Source: Deltaproteobacteria bacterium (GTDB taxonomy: Bacteria > Desulfobacterota > Binatia > UBA9968). Taken from it: a stretch of 41,244 nucleotides of DNA. The stretch lies in NCBI GenBank assembly GCA_005879435.1, contig VBKX01000195.1, positions 1,021 through 42,264 of the forward strand. Direction: 5' to 3'. Position numbers and translations under genes: made by a program. Of this stretch, positions 26,295 through 35,945 are shown one piece after another (the stretch's first letter is position 1; each line of letters begins with the position of its first letter). The notes below the pieces were generated by a model. The model had not been told where the DNA came from. It saw nothing but the letters and a program-made list of their open reading frames with translations, and ran no database searches.

Positions 26295-27389
26295 TCAATC
26301 GACCGGCGCCATTTGATTGCCCAGTTCCTTCTCGCAGGCTGGAGCGAAACCAAACACCTGTTGCCATACGTCTCGCGATTCCATGCAAAGGTAAATCTTG
26401 ACCGTCGGCGCAGCGCGACGAATCCACGCGACCATCTTTCGGTACATCTCCACACGCAATGGCTGGAAGTAGCGCATCTTGCCGTCGGGACAAAGCACTT
26501 GTTCGCCGGTCAGAAGCCGGCTATGCGGAAACCGTTCGCGCATCATCCGCTTAAGTCTGGGCGTCTCGCGCAACACGCCGAGACTCAACCAGGAAAGCCG
26601 GTGCCAATCGATGGTCGCAAATATCTGCTCGAGCATCGTCTGGTAATCCGCCTCCCATCCGCGATATTCAATCATCGGGTCGAAGTGGAAGCCCAGACGG
26701 TAGCCGGCGTCCTGACAACGGCGCGCGGCGACGAGCCGGTCATCGAACGACGCTGTGCCCCGCTCGTCGAGATCGATCACCGGCTGAGGGTTCATCGACC
26801 AGGCCACCACGACGCGACCTTTAGGATCGAGATCGAGGATGCTATCGACGCAATCGCTCTTGGTTTTCAGCTCGAGCAGCACGTTGAGTTGTTCAGCGAA
26901 GTAAGGGATCAGCTCTCTCACCATACCGGTGTACGGCTCGAGCGCCAGGCTATCGGTTATCTCGCCGGTTCCGATGCGGAAAAAGACACCGCGATGCTTT
27001 TGCAAAGTGCGATCAGCTTCGTCGATCAAATCGTCGACGTTGCTAAACACCTTGAGCGAAGCATTATCGAGTAGATACTCCTGCAGGTAGCAGTAACTGC
27101 AATCCATCGGGCAGTTACTGGCGAAGTTGATCACGAAATAGTTACAGCATACCTGCCCGTCGCTGCCCGGACATTTTTTGAAGAAATCCCCTTTGTAGCG
27201 AGTTAAATAAAGTTTCTTTTTTGCCGCGCCAAAGGGATCGCGGTGCGCAAAATGCGTATTGGCATCCGATCCAATGTCGTCGACGAATTTTACGGGAACT
27301 TGCGGCAGCGTACGCCGCAGATTTGCGTAGATGCGACTCGACTCTGAGCCGTGTTCAACGATCAGCTCTTCGGGGCGAAAGTTTTCCAT
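26295..27389 (-). CDS. SPL-family radical SAM protein (spore photoproduct lyase-like)
   Basis: A 364-residue radical SAM protein. The cluster motif NCPMDCSYCYLQEYL has C93, C97 and C100, preceded by KKCPGSDGQVCCNYFVIN, a hallmark of the spore photoproduct lyase family. FFRIGTGEITDSLALE, LELKTKSD, VVAWSMNP and GFHFDPMI are core barrel motifs of that family. Spore photoproduct lyase repairs a UV thymine dimer in Bacillus spores. In non-sporulating bacteria the substrate of this family is not known to me. The start at 27389 (MENFRPEELIVEHG) fits the family. The small gene upstream ends 13 bases before it and looks like a functional partner. No sporulation gene is seen in the window. Confidence 0.85.
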   Translation of the reverse strand: MENFRPEELIVEHGSESSRIYANLRRTLPQVPVKFVDDIGSDANTHFAHRDPFGAAKKKLYLTRYKGDFFKKCPGSDGQVCCNYFVINFASNCPMDCSYCYLQEYLLDNASLKVFSNVDDLIDEADRTLQKHRGVFFRIGTGEITDSLALEPYTGMVRELIPYFAEQLNVLLELKTKSDCVDSILDLDPKGRVVVAWSMNPQPVIDLDERGTASFDDRLVAARRCQDAGYRLGFHFDPMIEYRGWEADYQTMLEQIFATIDWHRLSWLSLGVLRETPRLKRMMRERFPHSRLLTGEQVLCPDGKMRYFQPLRVEMYRKMVAWIRRAAPTVKIYLCMESRDVWQQVFGFAPACEKELGNQMAPVD

Positions 27390-27402
27390 GCGGTAACCAG
27401 TT

Positions 27403-27954
27403 CTATTCGCGTTCCTTCTCGCGATGGGTTCCGGCCAGCAACTCGAAGATCTCGGGCGCCAAACTCGTCTCGGCAGCTGCGCGAAGTTTCCCTGCAATCG
27501 TCAGCAGCTCCGTCGCGCTCGTAGCGGTGAATTCGACGTGGAGCCGCCCGCCTTCCAATCCCGGCGGGACGCTTACGCGAATCTCCGGGTGGAGTTTCAA
27601 ACTCTGAATCCTCGTCCGAATTTCGTCTTCGGTTTGCGCCAAGCGCGGGAATCTCAACCTCCTGAGATGCTCTTTAATTCGCTTAACTTTGTCGGCCCGG
27701 CCCAATCGCGGGTCGGTGCTCAGGTCGCTAATTGCCTTCGTTGCTAAGATTTGACTGATCTTGGCGTGATCGCGCGACGCCGTGTCCTCCAGCCAGTCCA
27801 TCATGTCGCGCAGATGATTTTCGCCAATTTTTAGCCCGCTAGCGAGTTCTCCGAGCGCGTCCCTATCCGTCCGTTCCCAGCCGAGCCATCGCGTCAGCGT
27901 CTGGTCATGAAAACCTCTCCCCTGCGCGTAAGCGCGGATCTCGCTCTCCGACAT
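27403..27954 (-). CDS. Conserved-looking protein of unknown function, partner of the SPL-like gene
   Basis: 183 residues, soluble and highly charged, with no signal peptide or membrane segment. The N-terminal half is helical (IRAYAQGRGFHDQTLTRW, then WLEDTASRDHAKISQIL). The C-terminal half has the segment RLRFPRLAQTEDEI, followed by a possible alpha/beta domain (EGGRLHVEFTATSATELLTIAGKL). I do not recognise a named family. The start at 27954 is well supported by AGGAG seven bases upstream. It overlaps the 3' end of the glycosyltransferase gene by 50 bases and ends 13 bases before the radical SAM gene. Tight spacing suggests a two-gene unit, in which it may recruit the radical SAM enzyme to its substrate or DNA (inference). 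Confidence 0.7.
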   Translation of the reverse strand: MSESEIRAYAQGRGFHDQTLTRWLGWERTDRDALGELASGLKIGENHLRDMMDWLEDTASRDHAKISQILATKAISDLSTDPRLGRADKVKRIKEHLRRLRFPRLAQTEDEIRTRIQSLKLHPEIRVSVPPGLEGGRLHVEFTATSATELLTIAGKLRAAAETSLAPEIFELLAGTHREKERE

Positions 27955-28819
27955 CGATTTTCTCCTGTGTAAATTCCGCCAGCGTCGCCTCGTAGTCCTG
28001 CGCTTCTTGCTCTTTTCCCCGCTTGCGCGCGCCCTGGGCAAGGATCAATACTTTGCGCCGCAACACATCGCGTGCCGCCGTCCTAGGCACGCCATCAAGA
28101 CCCGATCGCAAGATTTTTTGCAGCGCCAAAACTCGATATCGATCCATGCCCCACAGGGAACGCGACAACTGATCCGCATGACCACCCCGCTTGACGACGA
28201 GAGCCTCGGGGATCAAGGGGACTGAATACACCGAGGTGACGCGCAACCAAAGGTCGTAGTCTTCGCACACGGGGAAAGACTCATCGAAACCGCCGATGCA
28301 CTGGAAAAGCTCCCTCGTCATCATCACCGCGGACGGACTTATCAAACAGAGGTCCAAGCTACGTACAAAGATGTCACCGGAAGGTTTTCGATGCATCGCT
28401 TTAGGATTAACTCTGACACCATTGCGAACCCAAATCTCGTCGGTCTGGCAGATTTGAATCTCCGGGTGCCGGTCTAGGAAAGCTATTTGGGTCTCCAACT
28501 TACCCGGCAACCACAAATCGTCGGAATCAAGAAACGCGACGTAACACCCCTGGGCTTGGCTGACACCGAAATTACGCGCCGCAGCGACACCCCGTCTCGT
28601 TGTCGTGAACAGCCGCAATCGTCCATCGAATTTCGCCAATCGATTGGTTGTGCCATCGGTCGAACCGTCATCGACCACGATGATCTCAATATCTTGAAAA
28701 CTCTGCGCAAGCACAGAGTCGACAGCTTCGACAACTAGAGGCCATCGGTTATAGGTTGGGATAATAACGCTGGTTATCGGGGACACGAGTGACTCGAATC
28801 TTCGGATCGGACTAATCAA
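27905..28819 (-). CDS. GT2-family glycosyltransferase
   Basis: A 304-residue soluble GT-A enzyme. SVIIPTYNRWPLV, VDDGSTDGT (49-57) and the metal-binding FLDSDDLW (97-103) are typical of family 2. CEDYDLWLRV supplies the catalytic-base region, and GGFDESF precedes it, as in WcaA-like transferases. There are no membrane segments. The donor and acceptor cannot be told from sequence. The C-terminal 60 residues are charged and variable and overlap the small partner gene. It lies 41 bases downstream of the CoxG-like gene on the same strand. It could add sugars in the same surface polysaccharide as the rhamnose genes (inference). Confidence 0.87.
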   Translation of the reverse strand: MISPIRRFESLVSPITSVIIPTYNRWPLVVEAVDSVLAQSFQDIEIIVVDDGSTDGTTNRLAKFDGRLRLFTTTRRGVAAARNFGVSQAQGCYVAFLDSDDLWLPGKLETQIAFLDRHPEIQICQTDEIWVRNGVRVNPKAMHRKPSGDIFVRSLDLCLISPSAVMMTRELFQCIGGFDESFPVCEDYDLWLRVTSVYSVPLIPEALVVKRGGHADQLSRSLWGMDRYRVLALQKILRSGLDGVPRTAARDVLRRKVLILAQGARKRGKEQEAQDYEATLAEFTQEKIDVGERDPRLRAGERFS

Positions 28820-28860
28820 CCTGGCGGCAAGATGATCAACAGGAGTGTACTATCAGGTTG

Positions 28861-29292
28861 CTAAATAAATGTCTCCATTTTCTTGAAAAACTGGTCCACC
28901 ATCATTTTAGCGACGCCGCTCATCATTCGTTGGCCGATACTGGCAATAAGCCCACCGATTTTCGCGTCAGTGCTATATTTGAGCAAAGTTTGTCCATCGC
29001 GTTCTTCTAAATCAATCGCCACATCGCCTTGCATAAAACCGGGGCCGCCCGACCCTTGACCGCTCAAAACGTAATGAGACGGGGCTTGCTTATCTTTGAT
29101 CGCAACCTTACCTTTGTACGTACCTTTTACCGACGCGACGCCGACTTTCATGACCGCCTCGAATTGATCCGGCGCAACCTCGTTCATACTCTCGCAGCCC
29201 GGCATGCACTGTGCCATGACTTTTGGATCGAGCAAGACTTGCCAGACGCGGTCTCGTGGCGCGTTAAACGTGTAACTACCTTCGATCTTCAA
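28861..29292 (-). CDS. CoxG-like SRPBCC-fold protein
   Basis: 143 residues of the carbon monoxide dehydrogenase subunit G family. The pattern starts IEGSYTFNAPRDRVWQVLLDP and continues with MPGCESMNE, GKVAIKD, GSGGPGFMQGDVAIDLEE and a C-terminal amphipathic helix (VDQFFKKMETFI). In Oligotropha CoxG tethers CO dehydrogenase to the membrane. Many members stand alone with unknown roles, and no cox genes are in this window, so I do not assign that function. A TTG start at 29292 is chosen because GGAGGA lies five bases before it and the protein then begins at the family start. The longer frame from 29421 adds residues unlike the family. Confidence 0.8.
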   Translation of the reverse strand: MKIEGSYTFNAPRDRVWQVLLDPKVMAQCMPGCESMNEVAPDQFEAVMKVGVASVKGTYKGKVAIKDKQAPSHYVLSGQGSGGPGFMQGDVAIDLEERDGQTLLKYSTDAKIGGLIASIGQRMMSGVAKMMVDQFFKKMETFI

Positions 29293-29514
29293 GAAAATCC
29301 TCCTCCCGTTTTTTTTCGCCGGCTTCCTGTCCAGCACCCGGTCCATCCGCGACCTCCGCATCAACCGCAAAAAACCATAACTTCCAATGGTATAAAAAAC
29401 AACACTGTAGTCGAATCGCACTTTTAGTCGCCGGGAATTAGTGACGGTCGTAAATAGCGACAGAAAGCTTTTGATTGAATCGTTCGATCAGCTTCGCTAC
29501 ACTTTCCCCAGCAA

Positions 29515-31560
29515 ATGGCATATCGAAAACTCGCACTATGGCTGGTTGTGGCGCTCGGAGCTTTGACAGAACCCGGCTATTCGCAGACAAATGATCAAAA
29601 CGAAAGCTTCGCGAAAGCTTACTCTCTTTACACCAACGGCAAATCCATCGAGGCCAAGGATCTCTTCGAGAGGTTAATTGAACCCAAGTTCCGTCTCGCG
29701 GACTACAGTTTGTATTACCTCGCGGCAATCAACTTTAGCGAATCGAAATGGGATCAGGCGCGCCGTCTGCTGGCTCAACTGAAACAACAGTTTCCGCAGA
29801 GTATTTGGGTTCACTCCGTCGCGTTGCTCCAGGCCAAGATCGACATCGCCGAGAAAAAATATGCGCCGGCCGCAGAAACCCTGCGCCGGCTGCGGGCCGA
29901 AAAAGTGGCGCAACGTGACATCGCTGACGAAGCGCTGTTTCTTCAAGCACAGATCCAAGAAGCGCAAGGCGATCCCCGCCGCGCTCATGCGCTCTATAAC
30001 GAGCTGCGCGATCAGTCACCCAATTCTCGGTGGTCGACCGCCTCCAGGCAAGCCCAGGCCAAGTTACGCGAGTCCTTTCCCGAAATTTTCGCCTTCCGCA
30101 CGATCGAATCCCTCGCCGATGAGGCCGACCGCTTGATGAGGGAGCGACAAATCAACGAAGCCGAAGTCCTTTACAAGAAGCTCTTGAACAACGCGACAGA
30201 TGCCGAGGCCCGGCTGCGCTATTTGGTCAAGCTCGCGAATCTTTATCTCTCGGCACGGAGCAGAAACGAATCCATCCCGTTGCTCGAATTGATCGCCCGG
30301 GAATTCCCTGAGAGCCCTGAAGCGCCGAAGGCGCTCCATCAAATCGGTCAAATTTACTGGAACCGGCACGATAATGCCCAGGCATTCGAATATTTCAAAT
30401 TGATCCTGGATAAATACCCGACCAGCGCTTACGTGGACCGCGCCCGCTTCGCCGCAGCCGACATCCACGAATACTTCGGTAGAAAATCGGAAGCGATTCA
30501 GCTCTATACCGACATTATCAACCTCTTTCCCAAGAGCCAGGTGCGTGACGATGCCGCCTGGCGCCTTGCCTGGCTGTATTACCGAAACGGCGATCTTGCC
30601 GCCGCAGCCACACCGCTCAAGCTTCTCGCGACCCAGTCAAGCAACAGCCCGCTCGGCACCGCGGCGCTTTACTGGCAGGCTCGCGTCGCCGAAAAATCGG
30701 GCGACCTCGAGGGCTCGCGACAGCTCTACCGCCAAATCGTCAACACGGCGACGGAGTCTTATTACCAAACGCTGTCGCTACGCGGTCTCCAACGCCTCGG
30801 CGAAGTCGCCGACGAGCCTAAAATTGTCAGACCATCCGCCGACCAGGAGCCTGATCCACCTGTGGCGGCAGATTTGTCATTTCACATCACCCGCGCTCGC
30901 GCACTCTCGTTGCTTTCCCTGCGCCAACTCGCCGTACTGGAACTCGACGAGGTCAACCGCCGGACAAAATCCGGTGCCAGCGTGCGCGTGCTTCTCATGC
31001 GCCAATATTTTCAGAATGGCGCCTATGGCCGCAGCCTGCAACTCGCCAACCAATTGCCGAGCTCACGCAGCGAGCGCGACCTTTACCGATATCCGCTCGC
31101 GTTTTGGGATTTGATTCAACAAAAGGCGCAAGACCGCGATCTCGATCCTTACCTCGTTCTGGCGCTGATCCGCCAGGAAAGTTTGTTCGACACTCGCGCC
31201 CGTTCGCCCGCTGCGGCGATCGGATTGATGCAGTTGATCCCGCCGACCGCAGCGCGGGTCGCCAAACAACTCGGCCTGGCGGCGCCATCCCAAGAAACGC
31301 TCTTCGAGCCCGAAGTGAATCTCACCCTCGGCACGCAATATCTGAAGGACTTGCTGCAACGCTATTCGAACAACTGGTACAAGGCCATCGCTGCGTATAA
31401 TGCCGGCGAAGCCGCCGTCGACCGTTGGGAAAGAGAAATCGTCACCGATGACATCGAAGAGTTCGTCGAGCGCATTCCCTATGTCGAAACCCGGGGGTAT
31501 GTTAAACTTGTTTTACGCAATCACCAGATTTACAAACGTCTCTACGACACGCAAAAATGA
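29515..31560 (+). CDS. Periplasmic soluble lytic transglycosylase with TPR repeats (Slt70-like)
   Basis: 681 residues with an N-terminal signal peptide (hydrophobic core 5-17, probable cleavage near GYSQ). About ten TPR-like helical repeats follow from 30 to 430, for example AEVLYKKLL and AFEYFKLILDKYP. A C-terminal SLT domain is at about 535-681. The catalytic Glu is E555 in ALIRQESLFD, followed by the SLT motifs SPAAAIGLMQLIPPTA and AAYNAGEAAV. It cleaves peptidoglycan glycan strands to 1,6-anhydro-MurNAc ends. The TPR ring resembles the doughnut domain of Slt70. The start is the ATG at 29515, without a strong ribosome site. Its stop overlaps the ATG of the next gene (ATGA), so the two are translationally coupled. 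Confidence 0.93.
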   Translation: MAYRKLALWLVVALGALTEPGYSQTNDQNESFAKAYSLYTNGKSIEAKDLFERLIEPKFRLADYSLYYLAAINFSESKWDQARRLLAQLKQQFPQSIWVHSVALLQAKIDIAEKKYAPAAETLRRLRAEKVAQRDIADEALFLQAQIQEAQGDPRRAHALYNELRDQSPNSRWSTASRQAQAKLRESFPEIFAFRTIESLADEADRLMRERQINEAEVLYKKLLNNATDAEARLRYLVKLANLYLSARSRNESIPLLELIAREFPESPEAPKALHQIGQIYWNRHDNAQAFEYFKLILDKYPTSAYVDRARFAAADIHEYFGRKSEAIQLYTDIINLFPKSQVRDDAAWRLAWLYYRNGDLAAAATPLKLLATQSSNSPLGTAALYWQARVAEKSGDLEGSRQLYRQIVNTATESYYQTLSLRGLQRLGEVADEPKIVRPSADQEPDPPVAADLSFHITRARALSLLSLRQLAVLELDEVNRRTKSGASVRVLLMRQYFQNGAYGRSLQLANQLPSSRSERDLYRYPLAFWDLIQQKAQDRDLDPYLVLALIRQESLFDTRARSPAAAIGLMQLIPPTAARVAKQLGLAAPSQETLFEPEVNLTLGTQYLKDLLQRYSNNWYKAIAAYNAGEAAVDRWEREIVTDDIEEFVERIPYVETRGYVKLVLRNHQIYKRLYDTQK

Positions 31561-32291
31561 CGAGAGATGCGCGCCCATTGATCGGCGTCACCGCGGATAT
31601 TTCCGAAGTTCCTCGCGGGCTCAAGAACCATCGAGAAGCCACCCTATTCGTACCGCAAAGGTATTTGCACGCCATCGAGCGTGCCGGCGCGATTCCACTC
31701 ATCTTACCGGCAAATAGTTCCACCTCCGCTTTGCGCCGTCTGGTGAGCGGGGGAAACTTTGACATCCACCCACGATACTACGGCGAAATCCCGCTCAAGG
31801 AGCTCGGCGTCGTCAAAGCGCAGCGCACCGAGTTTGAGCTGGAAATGACAGCGACGGCATTGGCGCAGGATCTTCCTGTTTTAGGTATCTGCGGCGGTGC
31901 GCAAGCGATAAACGTGGCTCTGGGCGGCTCGTTGTACCAAGACATCGAAACTCAGTTCACCGGTGCCCGTGCCCACGAGCAAAGCGACACAAAATATAGT
32001 GGCGGACATCGCATAACGGTGCAAGACAACACCCAGCTTCACGCCATTGTCCGACAGCGGAACTTGGAGGTAAACACGACCCATCACTAGGCCGTCAAAA
32101 AACTGGGACGTGGCCTAGTCGTGGGTGCGTTTGCCGACGATGGCGTTGTCGAAGCCATAGAGAGCACGCGTCACCGGTTCGTTCTCGGCGTCCAATGGCA
32201 CCCTGAAGTTTTGGCGCGAAGGAAGGCTCAACGAAGGATTTTCACCTCCTTCGTCACATGCTGCGCTGTGCGGCGCCGCCGCGGCGCTTGA
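31557..32291 (+). pseudogene. Peptidase C26 gamma-glutamyl hydrolase-like amidotransferase, broken by TAG
   Basis: A class I glutamine-amidotransferase-like hydrolase of the PuuD type, which cleaves gamma-glutamyl amides. IGVTADISE, GGNFDIHPRYYGE, the nucleophile motif LGICGGAQAINVALGG and, after the stop, VLGVQWHPE with the catalytic His and Glu are visible. A TAG at 32088-32090 sits exactly where the family has Gln in the conserved HHQAV, so CAG to TAG is the simplest change. The same frame stays open to TGA at 32289-32291 and encodes the C-terminal domain. The segment ALRRLVSGGNF also appears to lack about eight residues (the usual ...DGLVV before SGG). Without readthrough the catalytic His is lost. 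It overlaps the transglycosylase gene by four bases. Confidence 0.85.
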
Positions 32292-32309
32292 GAGCTCACT
32301 CGGCGGCTT

Positions 32310-34628
32310 ATGACTATCGAGATTTTTAATCCCGGTAATTATCAAACTTCTTTGTCCGCCCTGCCGACCCTGCTCACCGCGAGCACGATGTTGGCTCTCG
32401 GCCTTAAGGTTCTTATCGCCGAACGCCAGTCGCATGTCAGTATTTCTTTTTTCATTATGACTGCGACGACAGCGCTCTGGTTATCGGGCTATTCATTCAT
32501 GTACTGCGCGACCACCGAGCGCGTTGCGGCGACCTGGAGCACAATCGGCCACATCGGCATCGTTTTCATTCCTGCGTCCATATATCACTTCACGTTGACA
32601 GCCTTGGGGAGTTACCATCGCTACAAGCGTCGAGTCTGGTTGATCTGGGAAGTTTCCGCCGGCTTTTTACTCTCCGTTTTATCCACCGACGCGTTCTTCA
32701 GCGGCGTGCGCTCCTATACGTGGGGTTATTACCCGGTATATCACTGGATGGGAACGCTTTTCGTATGCTTTTTTCTCTGCCTCGTGGTCATGAGCTTGCG
32801 CCAATATTGGACCTCTTATCGTGCTGCGCCGTCGGGGGCCGGCAAATTGCGGAACCAGGGCTTATTGCGCGCCTTTTGCATCGCGTATCTGGGTTCTTTT
32901 GACTTCCTGGCCGCCTACGGCATTCCGCTTTATCCCTTCGGATATATTCCGGTCCTGGGCTTCATCATCCTCGCAGACCGGACGATTCGGCGATACCATC
33001 TGGTGAACATCACCCCCGAGTTTGCCGCCAAACAAATTATCAATGCGATGGACGACGCGCTGCTAATTTTGGACAGCGACGGCATCGTTCGCGTCGCAAA
33101 TCACAACGCTTGCGAAATCTTCACCCGTCCCGAAACCGAGATCGAAGGCTCAACCTTGTCGACGCTGGCGATGGGTTTTAGCCCAGCCACCGACACGCTC
33201 GCGGGCGAGATTCTCGAAGGAAAGTTACGCAACCACGAACTACTGGCCCACGGCGGCGACACCACGATCAGCCTCTCGTCCTTCGTCATGCGCGACGCCG
33301 AGCAGAATCCCATTGCCACGGTTTGCATGATCCGGGACATCACTAAGGAGAAATCGGCCCAGCGCGAAATTCAGCGCCACACCGAACGGCAAGCCGCGCT
33401 TTACGAGCTTAACCTCGCGGCGACGTCGACCCTCGAGGTGCGCGCCGTGTTGGACGTTTTGTTGGAATGGCTTGCCGGATTGGTTCCGGGGACCGCGACG
33501 ACTGTCATGCTGTGCGGTGAAACCGACGAACCGCTTCGCCGGGTGGCTTGCCGCGGTATCGATGACGTCGCCTGGAAGTCGGAATCGTCCCTGCAAATCG
33601 CGCCGCTTCACCCCGTGCTGCGCTCGAAAGATGCCATTCTCGTATCCAAGATTCAGATCGCCAACGAAGGACTGGATTCGGCATTTTTTATATCCCGGGG
33701 ATTTCACTCCTATCTCGGTTTACCGCTTATCGCGAAAAATCACGTCATCGGGATTCTCTCTCTTTATTCCCGGCAGGAACGCCACTATAGCGATGAAGAA
33801 ATTAATTTTCTACGCAGCCTCGCGGGCCAAGTGGCGGTGGCGATACACAATTCTCAGCTCTACGAGCAAACCCGCCAACAGGCTTCGGCTCTGGAAAAGG
33901 CGAACCTGGTTCGAGAGGACTTCTTGGGTGTGATGTCGCACGAGCTGAGGACTCCGCTGAATGTCATCTCCGGCTATGCGAGACTCGTGAACGAGGGCAT
34001 CATGGGCGACGTGAATGCGGAGCAGAAAAAAGCCTTGGATAAAGTCGGCCACCACGCCGGCGAGCTCCTGTTCATGGTCAACAGCATCATGAACGCAACC
34101 AAGATCGAAGCGGGCGCGTTGTCTTTGGACCCCGAACCTTTTCTGTTCGCGAACCTCCTGGACGAGCTCAGAGCGCTTTATGATTATCCGTTCGGAAAGG
34201 ATATCAGCATCAATTGGGACTACCCGGCAGATCTTCCGTCGTTGTACACGGACCGCGATAAGCTTAAACATATTTTACAAAACCTCGTTAACAACGCGCT
34301 TAAATTCACCGATGAGGGCTCCGTGAGCATCACCGTCCGCCACCTTCCCGACAAAGACCACATCGAAGTGACGGTTAGCGATACCGGGGTCGGCATTCCA
34401 GTGGAAGAATTGCCGCTCATCTTCGATCGTTTCCGGCAAATCGACAATTCAAGAACGCGCACCTACGGCGGAGTCGGGTTGGGGTTGCACATCGTCAAGA
34501 CCTTCACTGAACTTCTCGACGGCCAAGTCTTCGTCGCCAGTACGCCCCGTCAGGGGTCCAGCTTCACGATCACGCTTCCTTGCATCGGTCCACGATCCGA
34601 CACGACCAGTCCTTCGCCGGGTCGCTGA
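32310..34628 (+). CDS. Multi-domain sensor histidine kinase (7TM-PAS-GAF-HisKA-HATPase)
   Basis: 772 residues. The N-terminal 235 residues form about seven membrane helices resembling the histidine-kinase N-terminal 7TM sensor. A PAS domain follows (about 243-355, from MDDALLILDSDGIVRV), then a GAF domain (about 375-520, ending RSLAGQVAVAIHNSQLYEQ). The kinase core has H544 in MSHELRTPLN, the N box LVNNALKFTD, the G1 box SDTGVGIP and the G2 box GGVGLGLHIV. There is no receiver domain and no adjacent response regulator, so it is an orphan kinase. The start is an ATG at 32310, 18 bases after the broken amidotransferase gene. The frame is intact. Confidence 0.92.
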   Translation: MTIEIFNPGNYQTSLSALPTLLTASTMLALGLKVLIAERQSHVSISFFIMTATTALWLSGYSFMYCATTERVAATWSTIGHIGIVFIPASIYHFTLTALGSYHRYKRRVWLIWEVSAGFLLSVLSTDAFFSGVRSYTWGYYPVYHWMGTLFVCFFLCLVVMSLRQYWTSYRAAPSGAGKLRNQGLLRAFCIAYLGSFDFLAAYGIPLYPFGYIPVLGFIILADRTIRRYHLVNITPEFAAKQIINAMDDALLILDSDGIVRVANHNACEIFTRPETEIEGSTLSTLAMGFSPATDTLAGEILEGKLRNHELLAHGGDTTISLSSFVMRDAEQNPIATVCMIRDITKEKSAQREIQRHTERQAALYELNLAATSTLEVRAVLDVLLEWLAGLVPGTATTVMLCGETDEPLRRVACRGIDDVAWKSESSLQIAPLHPVLRSKDAILVSKIQIANEGLDSAFFISRGFHSYLGLPLIAKNHVIGILSLYSRQERHYSDEEINFLRSLAGQVAVAIHNSQLYEQTRQQASALEKANLVREDFLGVMSHELRTPLNVISGYARLVNEGIMGDVNAEQKKALDKVGHHAGELLFMVNSIMNATKIEAGALSLDPEPFLFANLLDELRALYDYPFGKDISINWDYPADLPSLYTDRDKLKHILQNLVNNALKFTDEGSVSITVRHLPDKDHIEVTVSDTGVGIPVEELPLIFDRFRQIDNSRTRTYGGVGLGLHIVKTFTELLDGQVFVASTPRQGSSFTITLPCIGPRSDTTSPSPGR

Positions 34629-34779
34629 CCCCGGTCCGCTCCATGCCCTATCGTCTTTCAATCGCAAAAGTTGAGGCCGATCGCCGCGCCGAGTCGTCGG
34701 CTTGTTGTTGCAATCTAAGCTTGCCTGGGGCAAACAAAAGACCGGTAATGATTTCCTAAAGTTTGAAAGGAATAAGACC

Positions 34780-35916
34780 ATGGCGAGTAAGACCGGGGGA
34801 GATGTGTTTGACAGCGCGGAAGCGGAAAAAGTGCTCTACCCCGCCAACGGTTTGCCCGGCGGCGGCCAACTGGAAGTGCGCATGGAAATCTCGCCGGACC
34901 ATGCCGATCCGGACATCCGCGGCGTGGCACGCCGGGTCAAATTTTTCAATTTGGAAAGTTGGCATAAAGAATGGACTGAAGTTGCTAAGAAGAACGAAGA
35001 GCTGGCTGCAGGCTTCGAACAGGCAAACCGCAAGCAAACCGCGCATGAGTTCTACTTGCGCGCGGCCGATTTTTACCGCCGCGCGGTCGTCTACATGCCC
35101 GAAGCCGACTCGCGCATGCTGCCCACCTATAAGAAGCTCGAAGAAAATTTCAATAAGGCTTGGAGTGTAGTCAAGCCGCCATTTGAACAAGTCGAGATTC
35201 CTTACGAAGGTCACAAGCTGCCGGCGCTTTTTTGGCCGGGGCGCGGCAAGTCCGGCACCAAGTTGCCGGTAGTCTATAACTACGGCGGCGCCGACGGAAT
35301 TTTACTCCGCGGCGAAGACGGCGGCGCCGGTCAGTATACACGCCGCGGCATGTCGTTTATCGACGTCGACGGTCCGGGGCACGGCGGCACCCTGCGCTAT
35401 CACAAGCTCTATGCGCCGCCGGACTCGGAGCGCGTCGCCAAGGCGGTCATCGATTTTCTCTCTACTCGCGCGGACGTCGACCCGGAACGCATCGGATTGC
35501 ATGGCTCCAGCATGGGCGGCTACTCGGGACCCCGCTGCGCCACCTTCGAAAACAGAATCAAAGCCGTCGCAGTATGGAGCGGCGCGTACAATCTGGTCGA
35601 CGATATTTTTGATTATTATCCGCCGATCCAGGAGCGTCTGCGTTGGCTGATGGGTGCCAAGAACCTCAAGGACGCGCGCGAAAAAATCAAAGAGTTCACG
35701 CTCGTCGGCAGAGTCAATAAGATCGAATGCCCGCTGCTCGTCGGCTACAGCATCGATGACCGTGTCATGGACCCGCGCGGCGCGCTGAAGCTCTATGAGA
35801 ACGCAGTGAATTCGCCGGACCGCTCGATGCTCGACGGCGTCGGCCACGGACAGAAGAGATTCGATCGCAGAACCTACATCGCCGATTGGTTCATGAAGCA
35901 GCTCAAGGCTGATTAA
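34780..35916 (+). CDS. Alpha/beta hydrolase, pseudooxynicotine-hydrolase/FrsA-like
   Basis: 378 residues with a helical N-terminal part (about 1-130) and a C-terminal alpha/beta hydrolase fold. The nucleophile is S244 in GSSMG (242-246). DDRVMDP gives the acid and GVGHGQKRF the His of the triad. The long helical N-terminus plus LPVVYNYGGADG resembles 2,6-dihydropseudooxynicotine hydrolase-like C-C hydrolases and FrsA-like esterases. The substrate is unknown. The ATG at 34780 has AAAGGAA about eight bases upstream and is preferred over 34702. It is the first of a group of catabolic-looking genes on the plus strand (VOC, PEP-mutase-like, flavin reductase, solute-binding proteins) with short gaps. 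Confidence 0.82.
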   Translation: MASKTGGDVFDSAEAEKVLYPANGLPGGGQLEVRMEISPDHADPDIRGVARRVKFFNLESWHKEWTEVAKKNEELAAGFEQANRKQTAHEFYLRAADFYRRAVVYMPEADSRMLPTYKKLEENFNKAWSVVKPPFEQVEIPYEGHKLPALFWPGRGKSGTKLPVVYNYGGADGILLRGEDGGAGQYTRRGMSFIDVDGPGHGGTLRYHKLYAPPDSERVAKAVIDFLSTRADVDPERIGLHGSSMGGYSGPRCATFENRIKAVAVWSGAYNLVDDIFDYYPPIQERLRWLMGAKNLKDAREKIKEFTLVGRVNKIECPLLVGYSIDDRVMDPRGALKLYENAVNSPDRSMLDGVGHGQKRFDRRTYIADWFMKQLKAD

Positions 35917-35945
35917 CTGCTCAGATGAAAATCACGGAGGCACGG

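Noticed and set aside
28861..29292. Calling the CoxG-like gene part of a CO dehydrogenase operon
   Set aside because: No coxL, coxM, coxS or other cox genes are in the window, and many CoxG-family proteins are unrelated to CO oxidation.
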